52,002 nt of DNA, from positions 1-52,002 of the IMG/VR virus record IMGVR_UViG_3300033998_000186. The stretch is one strand, 5' to 3'. The notes under the pieces were generated by a model. The model made no database searches. It was not told the origin of the DNA and saw only the letters and a list, made by a program, of their open reading frames with translations. The stretch's first letter is position 1, and every line of letters starts with the position of its first letter. This DNA is from a virus. Position numbers and translations under genes: made by a program. Shown one piece after another: positions 9,159 through 17,970 of this stretch.

Positions 9159-9578
9159 ATGAGCAGTTTACAGGAATTTTTAAACGTAAATCCGGTCGAT
9201 AATGTAACAGCTGATGTGGCCATATCCGATCGCTTCAAAGACAAAGACGGTAATATGCTGAAGTTTAAGATAAAGGCCATGACTAATGATGAGTTTGAGG
9301 AAATAAGAAAAGCAGCTGCGAGCATAAGCACTAAAAAAGGCAAACGTTCAATTAGCTTTGATACAAAGCGCTTTAACGAGCTGGTAGTTATAAACAACAC
9401 CATTGACCCGAACTTTAAAGATGCTGAAAGTATAAAGAAGCTGGGCTGTATAACGCCTGAGCAATATCTTAATAAAGTGTTGCTGGCAGGAGAAATAGTG
9501 GAGTTATCACAGCAGATACAGACATTAAGCGGATTCGAGCTTGAGATTGATGAGCTGGTAGAAGAAGCAAAAAACTAA
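9159..9578 (+). CDS. Tail assembly chaperone, short form (XkdN-like)
   Basis: The 139-residue product has the XkdN-like opening SSLQEFLNVNPVDNVTADV and a core KFKIKAMTNDEFEEIRKAA. It lies between tube and tape measure, the position of the G-type chaperone that coats the tape measure during tail assembly. Its TAA stop at 9576-9578 directly follows a slippery heptamer that lets part of the ribosomes make the extended form ending at 9751. Confidence 0.88.
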   Translation: MSSLQEFLNVNPVDNVTADVAISDRFKDKDGNMLKFKIKAMTNDEFEEIRKAAASISTKKGKRSISFDTKRFNELVVINNTIDPNFKDAESIKKLGCITPEQYLNKVLLAGEIVELSQQIQTLSGFELEIDELVEEAKN

Positions 9579-9625
9579 TCAAAGAGGGCGATGGCGATTG
9601 GAACTATGCCTATTACGCCCTCTTT
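9569..9625 (+). promoter_or_regulatory. Programmed -1 ribosomal frameshift signal (module A)
   Basis: The heptamer A AAA AAC (9569-9575) sits in the zero frame just before TAA. Five bases downstream a perfect 10-bp stem begins: AAAGAGGGCG (9581-9590) pairs with CGCCCTCTTT (9616-9625) around a 25-nt loop. Slippery site, short spacer and stem-loop are the three standard parts of a -1 frameshift signal. Confidence 0.88.
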
Positions 9626-9751
9626 AAATTCAATCTGATGCCATGGGATTTTGCCAATCTGAACATACGCGAAAAAGCAGTACTTATCGCTATGATTGAT
9701 ATTGGCGTCGAGGAAGAAAAAAAGCATACCTCCAAAGGGCCCAAAAAATAA
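9575..9751 (+). CDS. -1 frameshift extension of the tail assembly chaperone (GT form)
   Basis: Read in the -1 frame after the heptamer, codons run without a stop from 9575 to TAA 9749-9751. They give LIKEGDGDWNYAYYALFKFN, then NIREKAVLIAMID and a basic tail. This is the typical downstream half of frameshifted chaperones. It has no start codon or ribosome site of its own, so it is made only as a fusion with 9159-9578 (about 197 residues in total). The T half contacts the tube while the G half binds the tape measure. Confidence 0.87.
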   Translation, partial: LIKEGDGDWNYAYYALFKFNLMPWDFANLNIREKAVLIAMIDIGVEEEKKHTSKGPKK

Positions 9752-9770
9752 AGTTGTTTTACATTATATA

Positions 9771-9779
9771 TGTTATAAT
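9771..9779 (+). promoter_or_regulatory. Possible extended -10 promoter ahead of the tape measure gene
   Basis: TGTTATAAT (TG, one base, TATAAT) lies in an AT-rich gap after the frameshift ORF and about 35 bases before a strong AGGAGGTG site. The -35 is weak (TTGTTT at 9754 is too close). Similar TGnTATAAT motifs occur before the second small terminase and the second scaffold gene. It could give extra transcription of the tape measure and baseplate genes. Confidence 0.4.
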
Positions 9780-9813
9780 AAAGTTAGCAAAATATAATTA
9801 GGAGGTGCTCTTT

Positions 9814-9896
9814 ATGGACCCAGGGCTAAAGAACTTGCCGCGTTCCTAAACAAAGTAATACCGCAGGTGTTTTTTATTGCTCAGAAAGGCAGGTGA
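9814..9896 (+). pseudogene. Tiny gene before the tape measure with a frame break
   Basis: AGGAGGTG is followed by ATG 9814, but that frame reads only MDPGLKNLPRS before TAA. In the -1 frame, codons from about 9825 read AKELAAFLNKVIPQVFFIAQ, then KGR and TGA 9894-9896. The 83-nt span is not a multiple of three. One added base, or a ribosomal shift near CCCAGGGCT, would give a ~27-residue peptide starting MDP. It could be a damaged gene, a sequencing indel or an unusual recoding event. No function is known. Confidence 0.45.
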
Positions 9897-9900
9897 GGAA

Positions 9901-11970
9901 ATGGCTACAGTTACATCAACGTTAAAAATGATAGATGCTATGACAGGGCCGTTAAAGCGCGTAACACAAAGTATGGACCTAATGGTTTCCGCTATGTATG
10001 ATATGCAGAAGGCTGCGAATACCAACGTTAACATAGATAAAACATTGAGCGCTGCTAAACAACAATTAGCGATAGCAGAAAGCGAGATAAGGCAAGGGAT
10101 AAACGAATCTACGGCGGCACAGCAGAGCTTCAATAAAAGTGTGGCTCAGGCGCCAACGCAATTCAATAAATTACTTTCAAGCGTAAAAACAATGGCGGCT
10201 ACGTATCTGTCAATGCAGGGAGCGCAAGCCATAGCGCGCATTACTGATGAATATGTGAATACCCAATCACGTCTCAATTTAATAAATGATGGACTTCAAA
10301 CGACATTGCAGCTTCAAGATAAAATATTTGCAGCGGCGAACAGATCACGCGGGGCTTATAGCGCTATGGCTGATACAGTTGGTAAACTGGGCCTGCTAGC
10401 CGGAAATGCTTTTAAGAATAATGATGAACTCATAACCTTTACTGAGCTTATGCAAAAGAGCTTTAAGGTGAGCGGCGCATCTGCCCAGGAAGCCGAAGCG
10501 GCCATGTATCAATTAACTCAGGCGATGGCTTCAGGAAGGCTGCAAGGCGATGAGTTTAGGTCCATTATGGAAAACGCTCCAATGCTGGCCGACGCGATAG
10601 CAAAGTATACTAAAACATCTAAAGCACAGCTGCGAGAGATGTCGCGTGAAGGCACAATCACATCGGATATAATCAAAAACGCGATGTTCTCAGCCGCTGA
10701 TGATATTAACAAGAAATTTGAGAGTATGCCCCGGACTTTTGGTGACGTTGCGAACAGTATAAAAAATAATGCGCTGCAAGCCTTTGGGCCTGTCTTAACG
10801 CAAATAAACCAATTCTTAAATTCATCTGCCGGCATAAGCTTTGTTAATGGCATTAATCAGGCATTATCCATTACTGCTACGCTGGCTGGATATTTAGTCA
10901 CCGGATTAACTAACTTGTTTAGCTTGATTACTACGTATTGGCCATATATAGCAGGCGCGTTGGCAGCAGTGGCGGCTTATTATCTGCCTACTATAATCAC
11001 GCAGTTATGGAGTATGGTGGCCCCGATACTAAAAGTAGCAGGCGCATGGGCATTGGCGAACTGGCCCATATTGGTAATGGCTATTGCTATCGGTGCAGCG
11101 ATATACGTATTAAACCAGTTGGGCATTACGGCAGATCAGGTATTCGGCTTTATAGGCGGTACTATAGCAATGCTGGTGTCGTATGTCTATAATGTGGTGG
11201 CTGAAATATGGAATGTTATAGTCAGCTTTGCCGAATTTTTGGTAAATGTGTTTATAGACCCTGTATATGCTGTCAAAAAACTGGTATATGACTTGCAAAT
11301 GGCGTTTCTTCAATTTGCGCTTAATGCCAATAAAGGCATTGAAGCATTTGTGAATAATTTTGTTTCTACGTTTGCAAAGGGGATAAACTTAGTTGTCAAA
11401 GGAATAAATTGGCTTATAGATGCCTTGAATAAAATACCGGGATTTAATATCGGCAAAATTGGCGAGGTGTCAGCTTCTTCAAAAGTTAATCTGACATCCG
11501 GTATACAAGCGATGATTAATTCACTTGAGCCGCCTAAATCGGATAAGAATGTAGTTAATTTTGATAAAGCTAAGCTAGCATATATAGATGGTGCCAAAGC
11601 GTTTCAAAAAGGATATGACTGGACATCGAATGCTTATAAAGATGTTGCCGGTGCATTAAAAGGCATAGGCAAAAGCACGGCGTCTCCAGTAGCTCCTGCG
11701 GCAGTTAAGGCACCCAATATAGACAAAGTCGGTAAAGTAGATAAAGTCGGCAAGGTCGATGATACAGTGGATATATCCAGCGAAGACTTAAAAGCTTTAC
11801 GAGATTTGGCTGAAATGAAAAGCATACAAAACTTTGTCACTTTAACACCTGTAGTAAGAGTTACAACCGGGCCTATAAGCAAAGACGTGGACGTGGATAC
11901 AGTAATAAAACGCATAGAGCAGTCGCTTGAAAGCGAGATAGCTATATCAGCCCAGGGGGTGTATTCATAA
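9901..11970 (+). CDS. Tail tape measure protein (module A)
   Basis: The 689-residue product contains the conserved tape-measure N-terminal domain: GASAQEAEAAMYQLTQAMAS, GRLQGDEFRSIMENAPMLA, then MSREGTITSDIIKNA and MPRTFGDVANSIKNN. Strongly hydrophobic segments follow at about residues 315-460. The C-terminus is a linker with KVGKVDKVGKVDD repeats. The protein sets tail length and is ejected towards the host membrane. ATG 9901 is chosen because AGGTGAGGAA directly precedes it. The end overlaps the LysM gene by one base (TAATG). Confidence 0.92.
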   Translation: MATVTSTLKMIDAMTGPLKRVTQSMDLMVSAMYDMQKAANTNVNIDKTLSAAKQQLAIAESEIRQGINESTAAQQSFNKSVAQAPTQFNKLLSSVKTMAATYLSMQGAQAIARITDEYVNTQSRLNLINDGLQTTLQLQDKIFAAANRSRGAYSAMADTVGKLGLLAGNAFKNNDELITFTELMQKSFKVSGASAQEAEAAMYQLTQAMASGRLQGDEFRSIMENAPMLADAIAKYTKTSKAQLREMSREGTITSDIIKNAMFSAADDINKKFESMPRTFGDVANSIKNNALQAFGPVLTQINQFLNSSAGISFVNGINQALSITATLAGYLVTGLTNLFSLITTYWPYIAGALAAVAAYYLPTIITQLWSMVAPILKVAGAWALANWPILVMAIAIGAAIYVLNQLGITADQVFGFIGGTIAMLVSYVYNVVAEIWNVIVSFAEFLVNVFIDPVYAVKKLVYDLQMAFLQFALNANKGIEAFVNNFVSTFAKGINLVVKGINWLIDALNKIPGFNIGKIGEVSASSKVNLTSGIQAMINSLEPPKSDKNVVNFDKAKLAYIDGAKAFQKGYDWTSNAYKDVAGALKGIGKSTASPVAPAAVKAPNIDKVGKVDKVGKVDDTVDISSEDLKALRDLAEMKSIQNFVTLTPVVRVTTGPISKDVDVDTVIKRIEQSLESEIAISAQGVYS

Positions 11971-12641
11971 TGGATGATTACGGCATATATCTCAGTGTGG
12001 GAGATGGCAAGGAAGGATTCCAAATACCGGTTAATCCTGCGCAGATAGAGATAAAAGAAGCCGGGCAGGGCGAGACATATACAATAATATCGCTTGGTGA
12101 AATAAACGTGATTAAAGAGGCAAAATTGAGCGAAATTAGCTTTGAAAGTTTTTTCCCAGCACAGCAGTATCCATTTGTTATAACTGATACATTGCTTGAG
12201 CCTATACAATACGTCAATATGATTAAAAAATGGATAGAAGGGCAGCAGGTAGTGCGCTTTATAATGACTGGTACAAATGATATCAATATGACCGTTTCTA
12301 TAGAAGATTTTACATGGCGGGAAAAAGCGGGGGCGGTAGGCGATCTGGAGTATGAGCTGTCATTGAAGAAATATGTTTATTATGCGCCCAAAAAAGCAAC
12401 AATTCAAAAAAGCAGCAACAGCCAAACTAAAGCGTCAGTACCAACTAAAAGCACTAGGCCAAATACAAGCAAAACGCCTTCAACCTATACGCTCAAGAAG
12501 GGTGACACGTTGTGGAGCATAGCGCAAAAGTATTTAGGCAGCGGCACGCGCTGGCGTGAAATAGCTAACTTAAACGGCATATCTGATGCGCAAACGCGCA
12601 AGCTGCCTATTGGGCTAGTAGTTAAGCTGCCTGCAAAGTAG
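11970..12641 (+). CDS. LysM-containing tail/baseplate protein, XkdP-like
   Basis: The 223-residue protein has an N-terminal XkdP-type domain beginning DDYGIYLSVGDGKEGFQIPV and a C-terminal LysM module (about 175-221). The LysM part reads TYTLKKGDTLWSIAQKYLG...WREIANLNGI...LPIGLVVKLPAK. A Thr/Ser/Lys-rich linker separates them. LysM binds peptidoglycan, so it probably anchors the tail tip at the wall during ejection. It lies between the tape measure and the hub gene, the PBSX order. Confidence 0.9.
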   Translation: MDDYGIYLSVGDGKEGFQIPVNPAQIEIKEAGQGETYTIISLGEINVIKEAKLSEISFESFFPAQQYPFVITDTLLEPIQYVNMIKKWIEGQQVVRFIMTGTNDINMTVSIEDFTWREKAGAVGDLEYELSLKKYVYYAPKKATIQKSSNSQTKASVPTKSTRPNTSKTPSTYTLKKGDTLWSIAQKYLGSGTRWREIANLNGISDAQTRKLPIGLVVKLPAK

Positions 12642-12649
12642 GTGATATA

Positions 12650-13609
12650 TTGCTTGAAATATTGCTGGATAACAGAGACGGCGTTATATGGGATATATCT
12701 GAGCTTGTATCGTCAGTATCATGGCAAACAACGCGTATAGGCAAGCCCAGCAAGCTTAGTTTGACTTTGATTAAAGATACTGATAAGAAGCTAAAGGTTG
12801 AAACGGGCGCGGTGATACGCGTTAAAGCTGATGATAAAGGCATTTTTTATGGCTATGTGTTCACAAAAGAACAAAGTCAAAAAGATGAGATAACGCTTAC
12901 TGCATATGACCAAATACGCTATTTGCAAGCTAACGATACTTACGTATTTACCGGTGCAACTGCTACAGATATTATAAAGCGTATCGCATCTGGTTTTGAG
13001 CTTAAAGCCGGAACGCTTGAAGATACGCGCTACAAAATACCTTCCATGGTGGAAGATAACCAGAAGCTGCTTGACATCGTCTATAAAGCTTTGGACTTAA
13101 CACTAATTAACACAGGCCAGATATATGTGTTCTATGACGATTTTGGCTCATTAATGCTGAAGAATGCAAAAAACATGGCGCTTAATATCATAATAGGCGA
13201 CGAGAGTTTGCTATATGAATATAGCTATAAGCGAAGCATAGATGATGATGTCTACAACCGGGTTAAACTGGTTAAAAACAATAAAGACACCGGCAAGAGG
13301 GATGTATATATTGCGCAGGATAGCGCCAATATGGCTAAATGGGGCAGACTGCAATTATATCAGACAGTTGATGAAGGATTAAATGAGGCACAGATTAAAG
13401 AGCAGTTAGACAGGCTTATACAGCTTAAAAATCGGGAGCAAATAAAGTTCAATTTAACCGCATTAGGTGATACCTCAGTTAGAGCAGGATGCTATATTCC
13501 GATATTTTTAAGCGAGCTTAGTATTGGCAAATACTTTTTAGTGGAAGAATGCACGCATAAATGGGAAGGCAAGCTTTATACAATGTCTTTGGAAGTGAAG
13601 GTGATTTAA
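12650..13609 (+). CDS. Baseplate hub protein, XkdQ / gpD-like
   Basis: The 319-residue product starts at TTG 12650 with GTAGGTGAT upstream; no ATG is available. It shows the late-control gpD pattern of nested beta domains, with ASGFELKAGTLEDTRYKIPS and KALDLTLINTGQIYVFYDDF near the middle. It forms the central hub that links tube and tail spike. The TAA stop shares a base with the following ATG (TAATG). Confidence 0.87.
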   Translation: MLEILLDNRDGVIWDISELVSSVSWQTTRIGKPSKLSLTLIKDTDKKLKVETGAVIRVKADDKGIFYGYVFTKEQSQKDEITLTAYDQIRYLQANDTYVFTGATATDIIKRIASGFELKAGTLEDTRYKIPSMVEDNQKLLDIVYKALDLTLINTGQIYVFYDDFGSLMLKNAKNMALNIIIGDESLLYEYSYKRSIDDDVYNRVKLVKNNKDTGKRDVYIAQDSANMAKWGRLQLYQTVDEGLNEAQIKEQLDRLIQLKNREQIKFNLTALGDTSVRAGCYIPIFLSELSIGKYFLVEECTHKWEGKLYTMSLEVKVI

Positions 13610-13854
13610 TGGCATTGCTCGAGACGATAAAAAAAGCTGGATTAGGCGCTATAGACGCTACTAATCCGGTTAATGTTTTATTTGGCACTGTTACAAGTGT
13701 TCAGCCGCTTAAAATAAACGTTGAACAGCGCTTTGTATTGCACAAAGATAACTTAGTCATATTAAAGCATTACGAGCCTGCTGCGGGAGATAAAGTTATA
13801 TTGCTCCGAGTGCAAGGCGGACAGCAATATGTAGTTATAGGTAAGGTGGTGTGA
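13609..13854 (+). CDS. DUF2577 baseplate protein, XkdR-like
   Basis: This is an 81-residue, beta-rich protein from ATG 13609 (TAATG overlap with the hub). It reads NPVNVLFGTVTSVQPLKINV, then RFVLHKDNLVILKHY and GDKVILLRVQGGQQYVVIGK. This is the DUF2577 pattern of a small OB-like baseplate protein always found between the hub and DUF2634 genes. An in-frame ATG at 13561 lies inside the hub gene and has no ribosome site. Confidence 0.88.
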   Translation: MALLETIKKAGLGAIDATNPVNVLFGTVTSVQPLKINVEQRFVLHKDNLVILKHYEPAAGDKVILLRVQGGQQYVVIGKVV

Positions 13855-13855
13855 C

Positions 13856-14263
13856 ATGATACTACCGGACAGCATAATTGCGCCAGATGATGGCGCCATA
13901 AACGCTGAGGCTGCGGCAGATAAGACATATAAGATAGATTTCGGCAAAGAGCGCATAATGGGCTATGCGGATGGCATAGAAGCAGTTAAACAAGCGGTGG
14001 AAAAGATATTGCTCACCGAACGATTTCAATACTTAATATATGATAGCGATTACGGCGTGGAACTAGAAAGTTTAATAGGCCAACCTCAAGGATACGTGAA
14101 AGCTGACATAAAAAGGCGTGTTACAGAGGCGTTAATGCAAGACGACAGAATAAAGAATGTAACTGATTTTGATATACAATTCGAAGGGGATATAGTTAAT
14201 GTGAGCTTTACAGTTATGTCGGCTTATGGCAATCTCAGCGAGGAAGTGAGTATAAATGTTTGA
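13856..14263 (+). CDS. DUF2634 baseplate wedge protein, XkdS-like (gp25-type)
   Basis: The 135-residue product contains KTYKIDFGKERIMGYADGIE and AVKQAVEKILLTERFQYLIY, then DYGVELESLIGQ. These match DUF2634, related to the T4 gp25-type wedge component. It overlaps the baseplate J gene by 8 bp. It helps trigger sheath contraction from the baseplate. Confidence 0.92.
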   Translation: MILPDSIIAPDDGAINAEAAADKTYKIDFGKERIMGYADGIEAVKQAVEKILLTERFQYLIYDSDYGVELESLIGQPQGYVKADIKRRVTEALMQDDRIKNVTDFDIQFEGDIVNVSFTVMSAYGNLSEEVSINV

Positions 14264-15329
14264 GCAATACACATATGAAGCCATATTGCAGCAAATGCTT
14301 GATAATGTGCCAAACACTGTGGATAAAAGGCAAGGAAGCATTATATATGATGCCCTGGCGCCTGCTGCGATTGAACTGGCACAGATGTATTCGGATTTGG
14401 ACGTGATAATCAGGCTGGCATTTGCAGATACATCAAGCGGCGAATATTTAACCCGGCGTGCTGCTGAAATAGCTATTATCAGGAAATCAGCTACTAAAGC
14501 CCGCAAGAAAGGTCTTTTTTATGATAGCAATAATGCATTGATGGATGTTCCTATAGGCTCACGGTTCAGAATTGATGATCTGGTTTTTAAAGCAATTAGC
14601 AAGCTGGATGATGGCTTTGAGATGGAATGCGAAACAGCAGGCACAATAGGTAATGCCCCAGCAGGCGATATGCTTCCTATAGATTATATAAACGGTTTGA
14701 GCAGAGCCATACTTGCGGACATCATAGAAAGCGGCGCAGATGAAGAAGACGATGAAAGCTTAAGACAGCGATATTTCGATAACTTGCGTGGCCAAGCGTT
14801 CGGTGGCAATATAGCAGACTACAAACAAAAAGTGCTTGCTATAGAAGGCATTACAGCAGTGAAAGTTTATCCGGTATGGAATGGCCCGGGTACTGTAAAA
14901 CTTGTTATATTAGGAGCGGATTATCTTCCGGCAGCCACAGGGCTTGTTGACAGGGTACAAGAGCTTGTGGATCCGCCCCCTCAAGGCGAAGGGTACGGCA
15001 TCGCGCCTATTGGCCATATTGTAACTGTTCAAAGCGCCGCTGCCGCGACTGTTAATGTTGAAACTACATTAACTCTTGATACCGGATATACAATAGAGAG
15101 CATATTGTCAAGCGTTACTGTCAAATTGGAAAGTTATTTAGATGAACTTCGCCAAGGGTGGCAGAACTCAGGCCCTATTATAGTGCGTATAGCATTGATA
15201 GAAGCTCGCGTGCTGGAAGTCCCAGGCATTCTTGATATAACAGATACAAAGATAAACGGCAATCCAGCTAATATGGCACTAACAGATGATCAAGTGCCGG
15301 TTTTGGGGCAGGTGACGCTTAATGCCTGA
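14256..15329 (+). CDS. Baseplate J-like protein, XkdT-like
   Basis: The 357-residue protein begins MFEQYTYEAILQQMLDNVPN and contains DKRQGSIIYDALAPAAIELA and YLTRRAAEIAIIRKSATKA, then ESLRQRYFDNLRGQAFGGN. These are classic gpJ/gp6 wedge motifs. It forms the outer wedges to which fibres attach. Overlaps on both sides indicate one translational unit with the DUF2634 and YmfQ-like genes. Confidence 0.94.
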   Translation: MFEQYTYEAILQQMLDNVPNTVDKRQGSIIYDALAPAAIELAQMYSDLDVIIRLAFADTSSGEYLTRRAAEIAIIRKSATKARKKGLFYDSNNALMDVPIGSRFRIDDLVFKAISKLDDGFEMECETAGTIGNAPAGDMLPIDYINGLSRAILADIIESGADEEDDESLRQRYFDNLRGQAFGGNIADYKQKVLAIEGITAVKVYPVWNGPGTVKLVILGADYLPAATGLVDRVQELVDPPPQGEGYGIAPIGHIVTVQSAAAATVNVETTLTLDTGYTIESILSSVTVKLESYLDELRQGWQNSGPIIVRIALIEARVLEVPGILDITDTKINGNPANMALTDDQVPVLGQVTLNA

Positions 15330-15864
15330 TGATATTAGGGAATATTGGGTTGAAGAAATAGCAAATTTATTGGAATTTGACTTACTGGCTGATATAGAAA
15401 ATTCTGAACTTAATAAAGTTAAACAAGCAATTGATGATTTGTTAAATGACCAATTCATAGAAACTGCTACTGAATACGGGATTGCAAAGCGTGAGGCAAT
15501 ATTGGATATTATTCCATATGGCGACGATACGCTTGAGACAAGGCGATTCCGAGTAGTAGGCAAATGGATGAATAGGCTACCATATACTATGCGCATGTTG
15601 CAGGAAAGGCTTGATGCTTTGTTAGGCGCTGGATGTTATGAAATAACACTGCATAAAGAACCATATACTTTACAAATTAAAATAGAGCTTATCGCCAAGC
15701 GGCAATTTGAAGCAGCACAAAATATGATAAGCGAGATAGCGCCGGCCAATTTAAAGCTTATAGTTGAACTGCGCTATAACCAGCATATCAAGCTTAGCAA
15801 TTTAACCCACGGGGCCATGAGCTCTTATACTCACGCCGCTTTAAGAGAGGAGGCTTTTAATTGA
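15322..15864 (+). CDS. YmfQ/DUF2313-like baseplate protein (XkdU-like)
   Basis: The 180-residue product has EYGIAKREAILDIIPYGDDT, then LETRRFRVVGKW and MLQERLDALLGAGCYEITLH, typical of the YmfQ/XkdU family. It connects the gpJ wedge to the tail fibre. It overlaps the J gene and ends 4 bases into the fibre gene start (TTGA overlap). Confidence 0.9.
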   Translation: MPDDIREYWVEEIANLLEFDLLADIENSELNKVKQAIDDLLNDQFIETATEYGIAKREAILDIIPYGDDTLETRRFRVVGKWMNRLPYTMRMLQERLDALLGAGCYEITLHKEPYTLQIKIELIAKRQFEAAQNMISEIAPANLKLIVELRYNQHIKLSNLTHGAMSSYTHAALREEAFN

Positions 15865-17930
15865 ATACAACACCTAAATTAGGACTAAGAAAGCCAGCGC
15901 AAGAAGATTTCTATAATGTTGACGATTTCAACTATAACGCTGACATTATAGATGTTAATGCTGATATGGTAAATACGGAACTCGCAAAACGCATAATTAA
16001 TGTTGGTAATACCCCATCTATCCAATCCGGCCTAGACGCGGAAAAGCCGGTGGCTGGCACGCTGGGCAGGCTGTATATTGCTACTGATACGCAGATAATA
16101 TACAGAGATAACGGTTCGACATGGGTAAAAGTTGGCGTTGTGAGGTGGAACGATATAGATGGTAAGCCCACTACATTCACACCAAGCGCACATACTCATG
16201 CTGGAACAGACATAACGTCAAAGGTATCATCTGCGGCTTCGGCTGATAGCGTACCTTGGTCTGGTGTTAGCGGCAAACCCGCTACATTTACGCCGTCTGC
16301 CCACAAATCCACTCATGCGACCGGTGGCAGCGATGCATTGACCGCATCTGATATAGGCGCTGAAACGCCAACTGGTGCTCAAGCCAAAGTAGATGCTCAT
16401 GCTGCAATCACCGTACAAACTGGTATTCACGGATTGCGATATTACAACGATATCCTGCAATTTTTTAATGGTACTGAATGGATTGAAATTGAAACAGGAG
16501 GTGGTGGAGTTCCGCCGTCTAATGTAATAAATCCAACAATTAGTATTGGGAATGGACAACTTACAATTAAGTGGACTGACCCAAACGATACTGTAATTGA
16601 TGGTCAACTGATATCAACATGGGCGGGAACAAAGCTTGTAAGGAAGGTGGGAAGCTTTCCTGTTAATGAAAAGGACGGGATACTTCTTGTTGATAATAAA
16701 GTAAGAGGCGCTTATGCTATCAATGGATTTGTTGATACTGGATTAACTAATGGTACAACTTATTATTATCAATTGTTTCCTTACAACGATTTAGGTGCAG
16801 TCAATAGAAACGTTGCAAACAGACTTTCAGCCACACCACAGCCCTTTAAAATCTTTGGTGTTAGGATTGACCTTACTAACAGTAATCCAGCATCAGCAGT
16901 AACTTATACTGATGATGCAGTTGGAATGACTGCCGGTTCTTCTGCATGGGATAGTATGGCAATATTCAAGGACATAAAACCTTGTGTACTTAAAAATGGT
17001 GTTGTTCAGTATTATTTGAATCCAAATGATTTTACCAAGAAGGCTGATGGAAGTGCTGCTGACATAACGTCAGGTAATGATGGGGATGTAATGATTGAGA
17101 TTCCAAAGACAGGATTCAGCATCACAACTAATGGTAATTACATTGATGTAAAGGTAACGGATAATCCAAACAACGCTGCTTTTAAATATTATGCACATTC
17201 CAGGGCTGCTGAAGGGGATAGACAAAAGCTTTATATTGGTGCATACAAAGGTTATAAAGACGGTTCAAATAAACTTCGTTCTTTGAGCGGTAAAGCACCA
17301 ACTGTAAGCCAAACCATTGGAACATTTAGAAGCCAAGCACAAGCTAATGGAAGCGGATATGACATGCTTTCTTTCTATCCTCTAACATTGATACAATGCT
17401 TGTACTTGATTAAATATAAAAATCTTGATTCACAAACCGCTCTTGGGCAGGGTTATGTTGGCGGAACTGCTGCACAAAATACAGGTGCGACTAATTCCAG
17501 CGGGATGTGTTATGGTAGTACAAGCACAACCAGCAGAGTAAAATTATTTGGTATTGAAGATTTCTGGGGGAATATATGGGAATGGATTGATGGATTATAC
17601 AGTGATGCAAGCAGAAACATATTAACAGCTTTTCAGAACTTTAACGATACTGGGAACGGATATACAAACAGAGGACAGGGCGCAACAGCAGATATTGGCG
17701 GATATATGAGCAAACCGCAAGGGACAAGCGAGTCTGGATTCGTCATTAAAGAAGCTGCTGGCTCGAGCACGACTTATTTCGCGGATTATGCGTATTTGTC
17801 TGCTGGCTGTTTGCCTTTTTTCGGCGGTGATTGGGATAATGGTACTTATGCGGGTGCCTTTCGTCTTAGTGTGTACTATTCCGCGTCGTATTCTTTTGCG
17901 AACGTTGGCGCTCGCTTGATGTACCTATAA
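15861..17930 (+). CDS. Tail fibre with C-type-lectin-like C-terminal domain: DGR target protein
   Basis: The start is TTG 15861 with GAGAGGAGG upstream; 689 residues. The N-terminus (TPKLGLRKPAQEDFYNVDDF) is the fibre type that attaches to XkdU-like baseplates. Short stalk repeats with FTPSAHTHAGTDI and FTPSAHKSTHATGGSDALT follow. A fibronectin-like segment spans roughly residues 220-330. From about 370 to the end lies an FGE/CLec-type domain with FGIEDFWGNIWEWIDG, as in known DGR variable proteins. Residues about 641-687 are the VR, rich in aromatic and small residues. Codon use changes near 16.5 kb (Ile ATA gives way to ATT), suggesting the receptor-binding half was acquired. It should bind the host surface at the tail tip. 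Confidence 0.93.
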   Translation: MNTTPKLGLRKPAQEDFYNVDDFNYNADIIDVNADMVNTELAKRIINVGNTPSIQSGLDAEKPVAGTLGRLYIATDTQIIYRDNGSTWVKVGVVRWNDIDGKPTTFTPSAHTHAGTDITSKVSSAASADSVPWSGVSGKPATFTPSAHKSTHATGGSDALTASDIGAETPTGAQAKVDAHAAITVQTGIHGLRYYNDILQFFNGTEWIEIETGGGGVPPSNVINPTISIGNGQLTIKWTDPNDTVIDGQLISTWAGTKLVRKVGSFPVNEKDGILLVDNKVRGAYAINGFVDTGLTNGTTYYYQLFPYNDLGAVNRNVANRLSATPQPFKIFGVRIDLTNSNPASAVTYTDDAVGMTAGSSAWDSMAIFKDIKPCVLKNGVVQYYLNPNDFTKKADGSAADITSGNDGDVMIEIPKTGFSITTNGNYIDVKVTDNPNNAAFKYYAHSRAAEGDRQKLYIGAYKGYKDGSNKLRSLSGKAPTVSQTIGTFRSQAQANGSGYDMLSFYPLTLIQCLYLIKYKNLDSQTALGQGYVGGTAAQNTGATNSSGMCYGSTSTTSRVKLFGIEDFWGNIWEWIDGLYSDASRNILTAFQNFNDTGNGYTNRGQGATADIGGYMSKPQGTSESGFVIKEAAGSSTTYFADYAYLSAGCLPFFGGDWDNGTYAGAFRLSVYYSASYSFANVGARLMYL
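17782..17922 (+). repeat. DGR variable repeat (VR) at the 3' end of the fibre gene
   Basis: This 141-bp segment aligns without gaps to 17971-18111 (offset 189). I count 30 mismatches, all opposite TR adenines: 19 A-to-G, 9 A-to-T and 2 A-to-C. Identity outside TR adenines is complete (95 of 95). It ends 5 bases before the fibre stop codon, the usual place for a VR. Confidence 0.96.
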
Positions 17931-17970
17931 ACTTAATATGGGCAACTAATTTAGGTGGAAATATACACAT

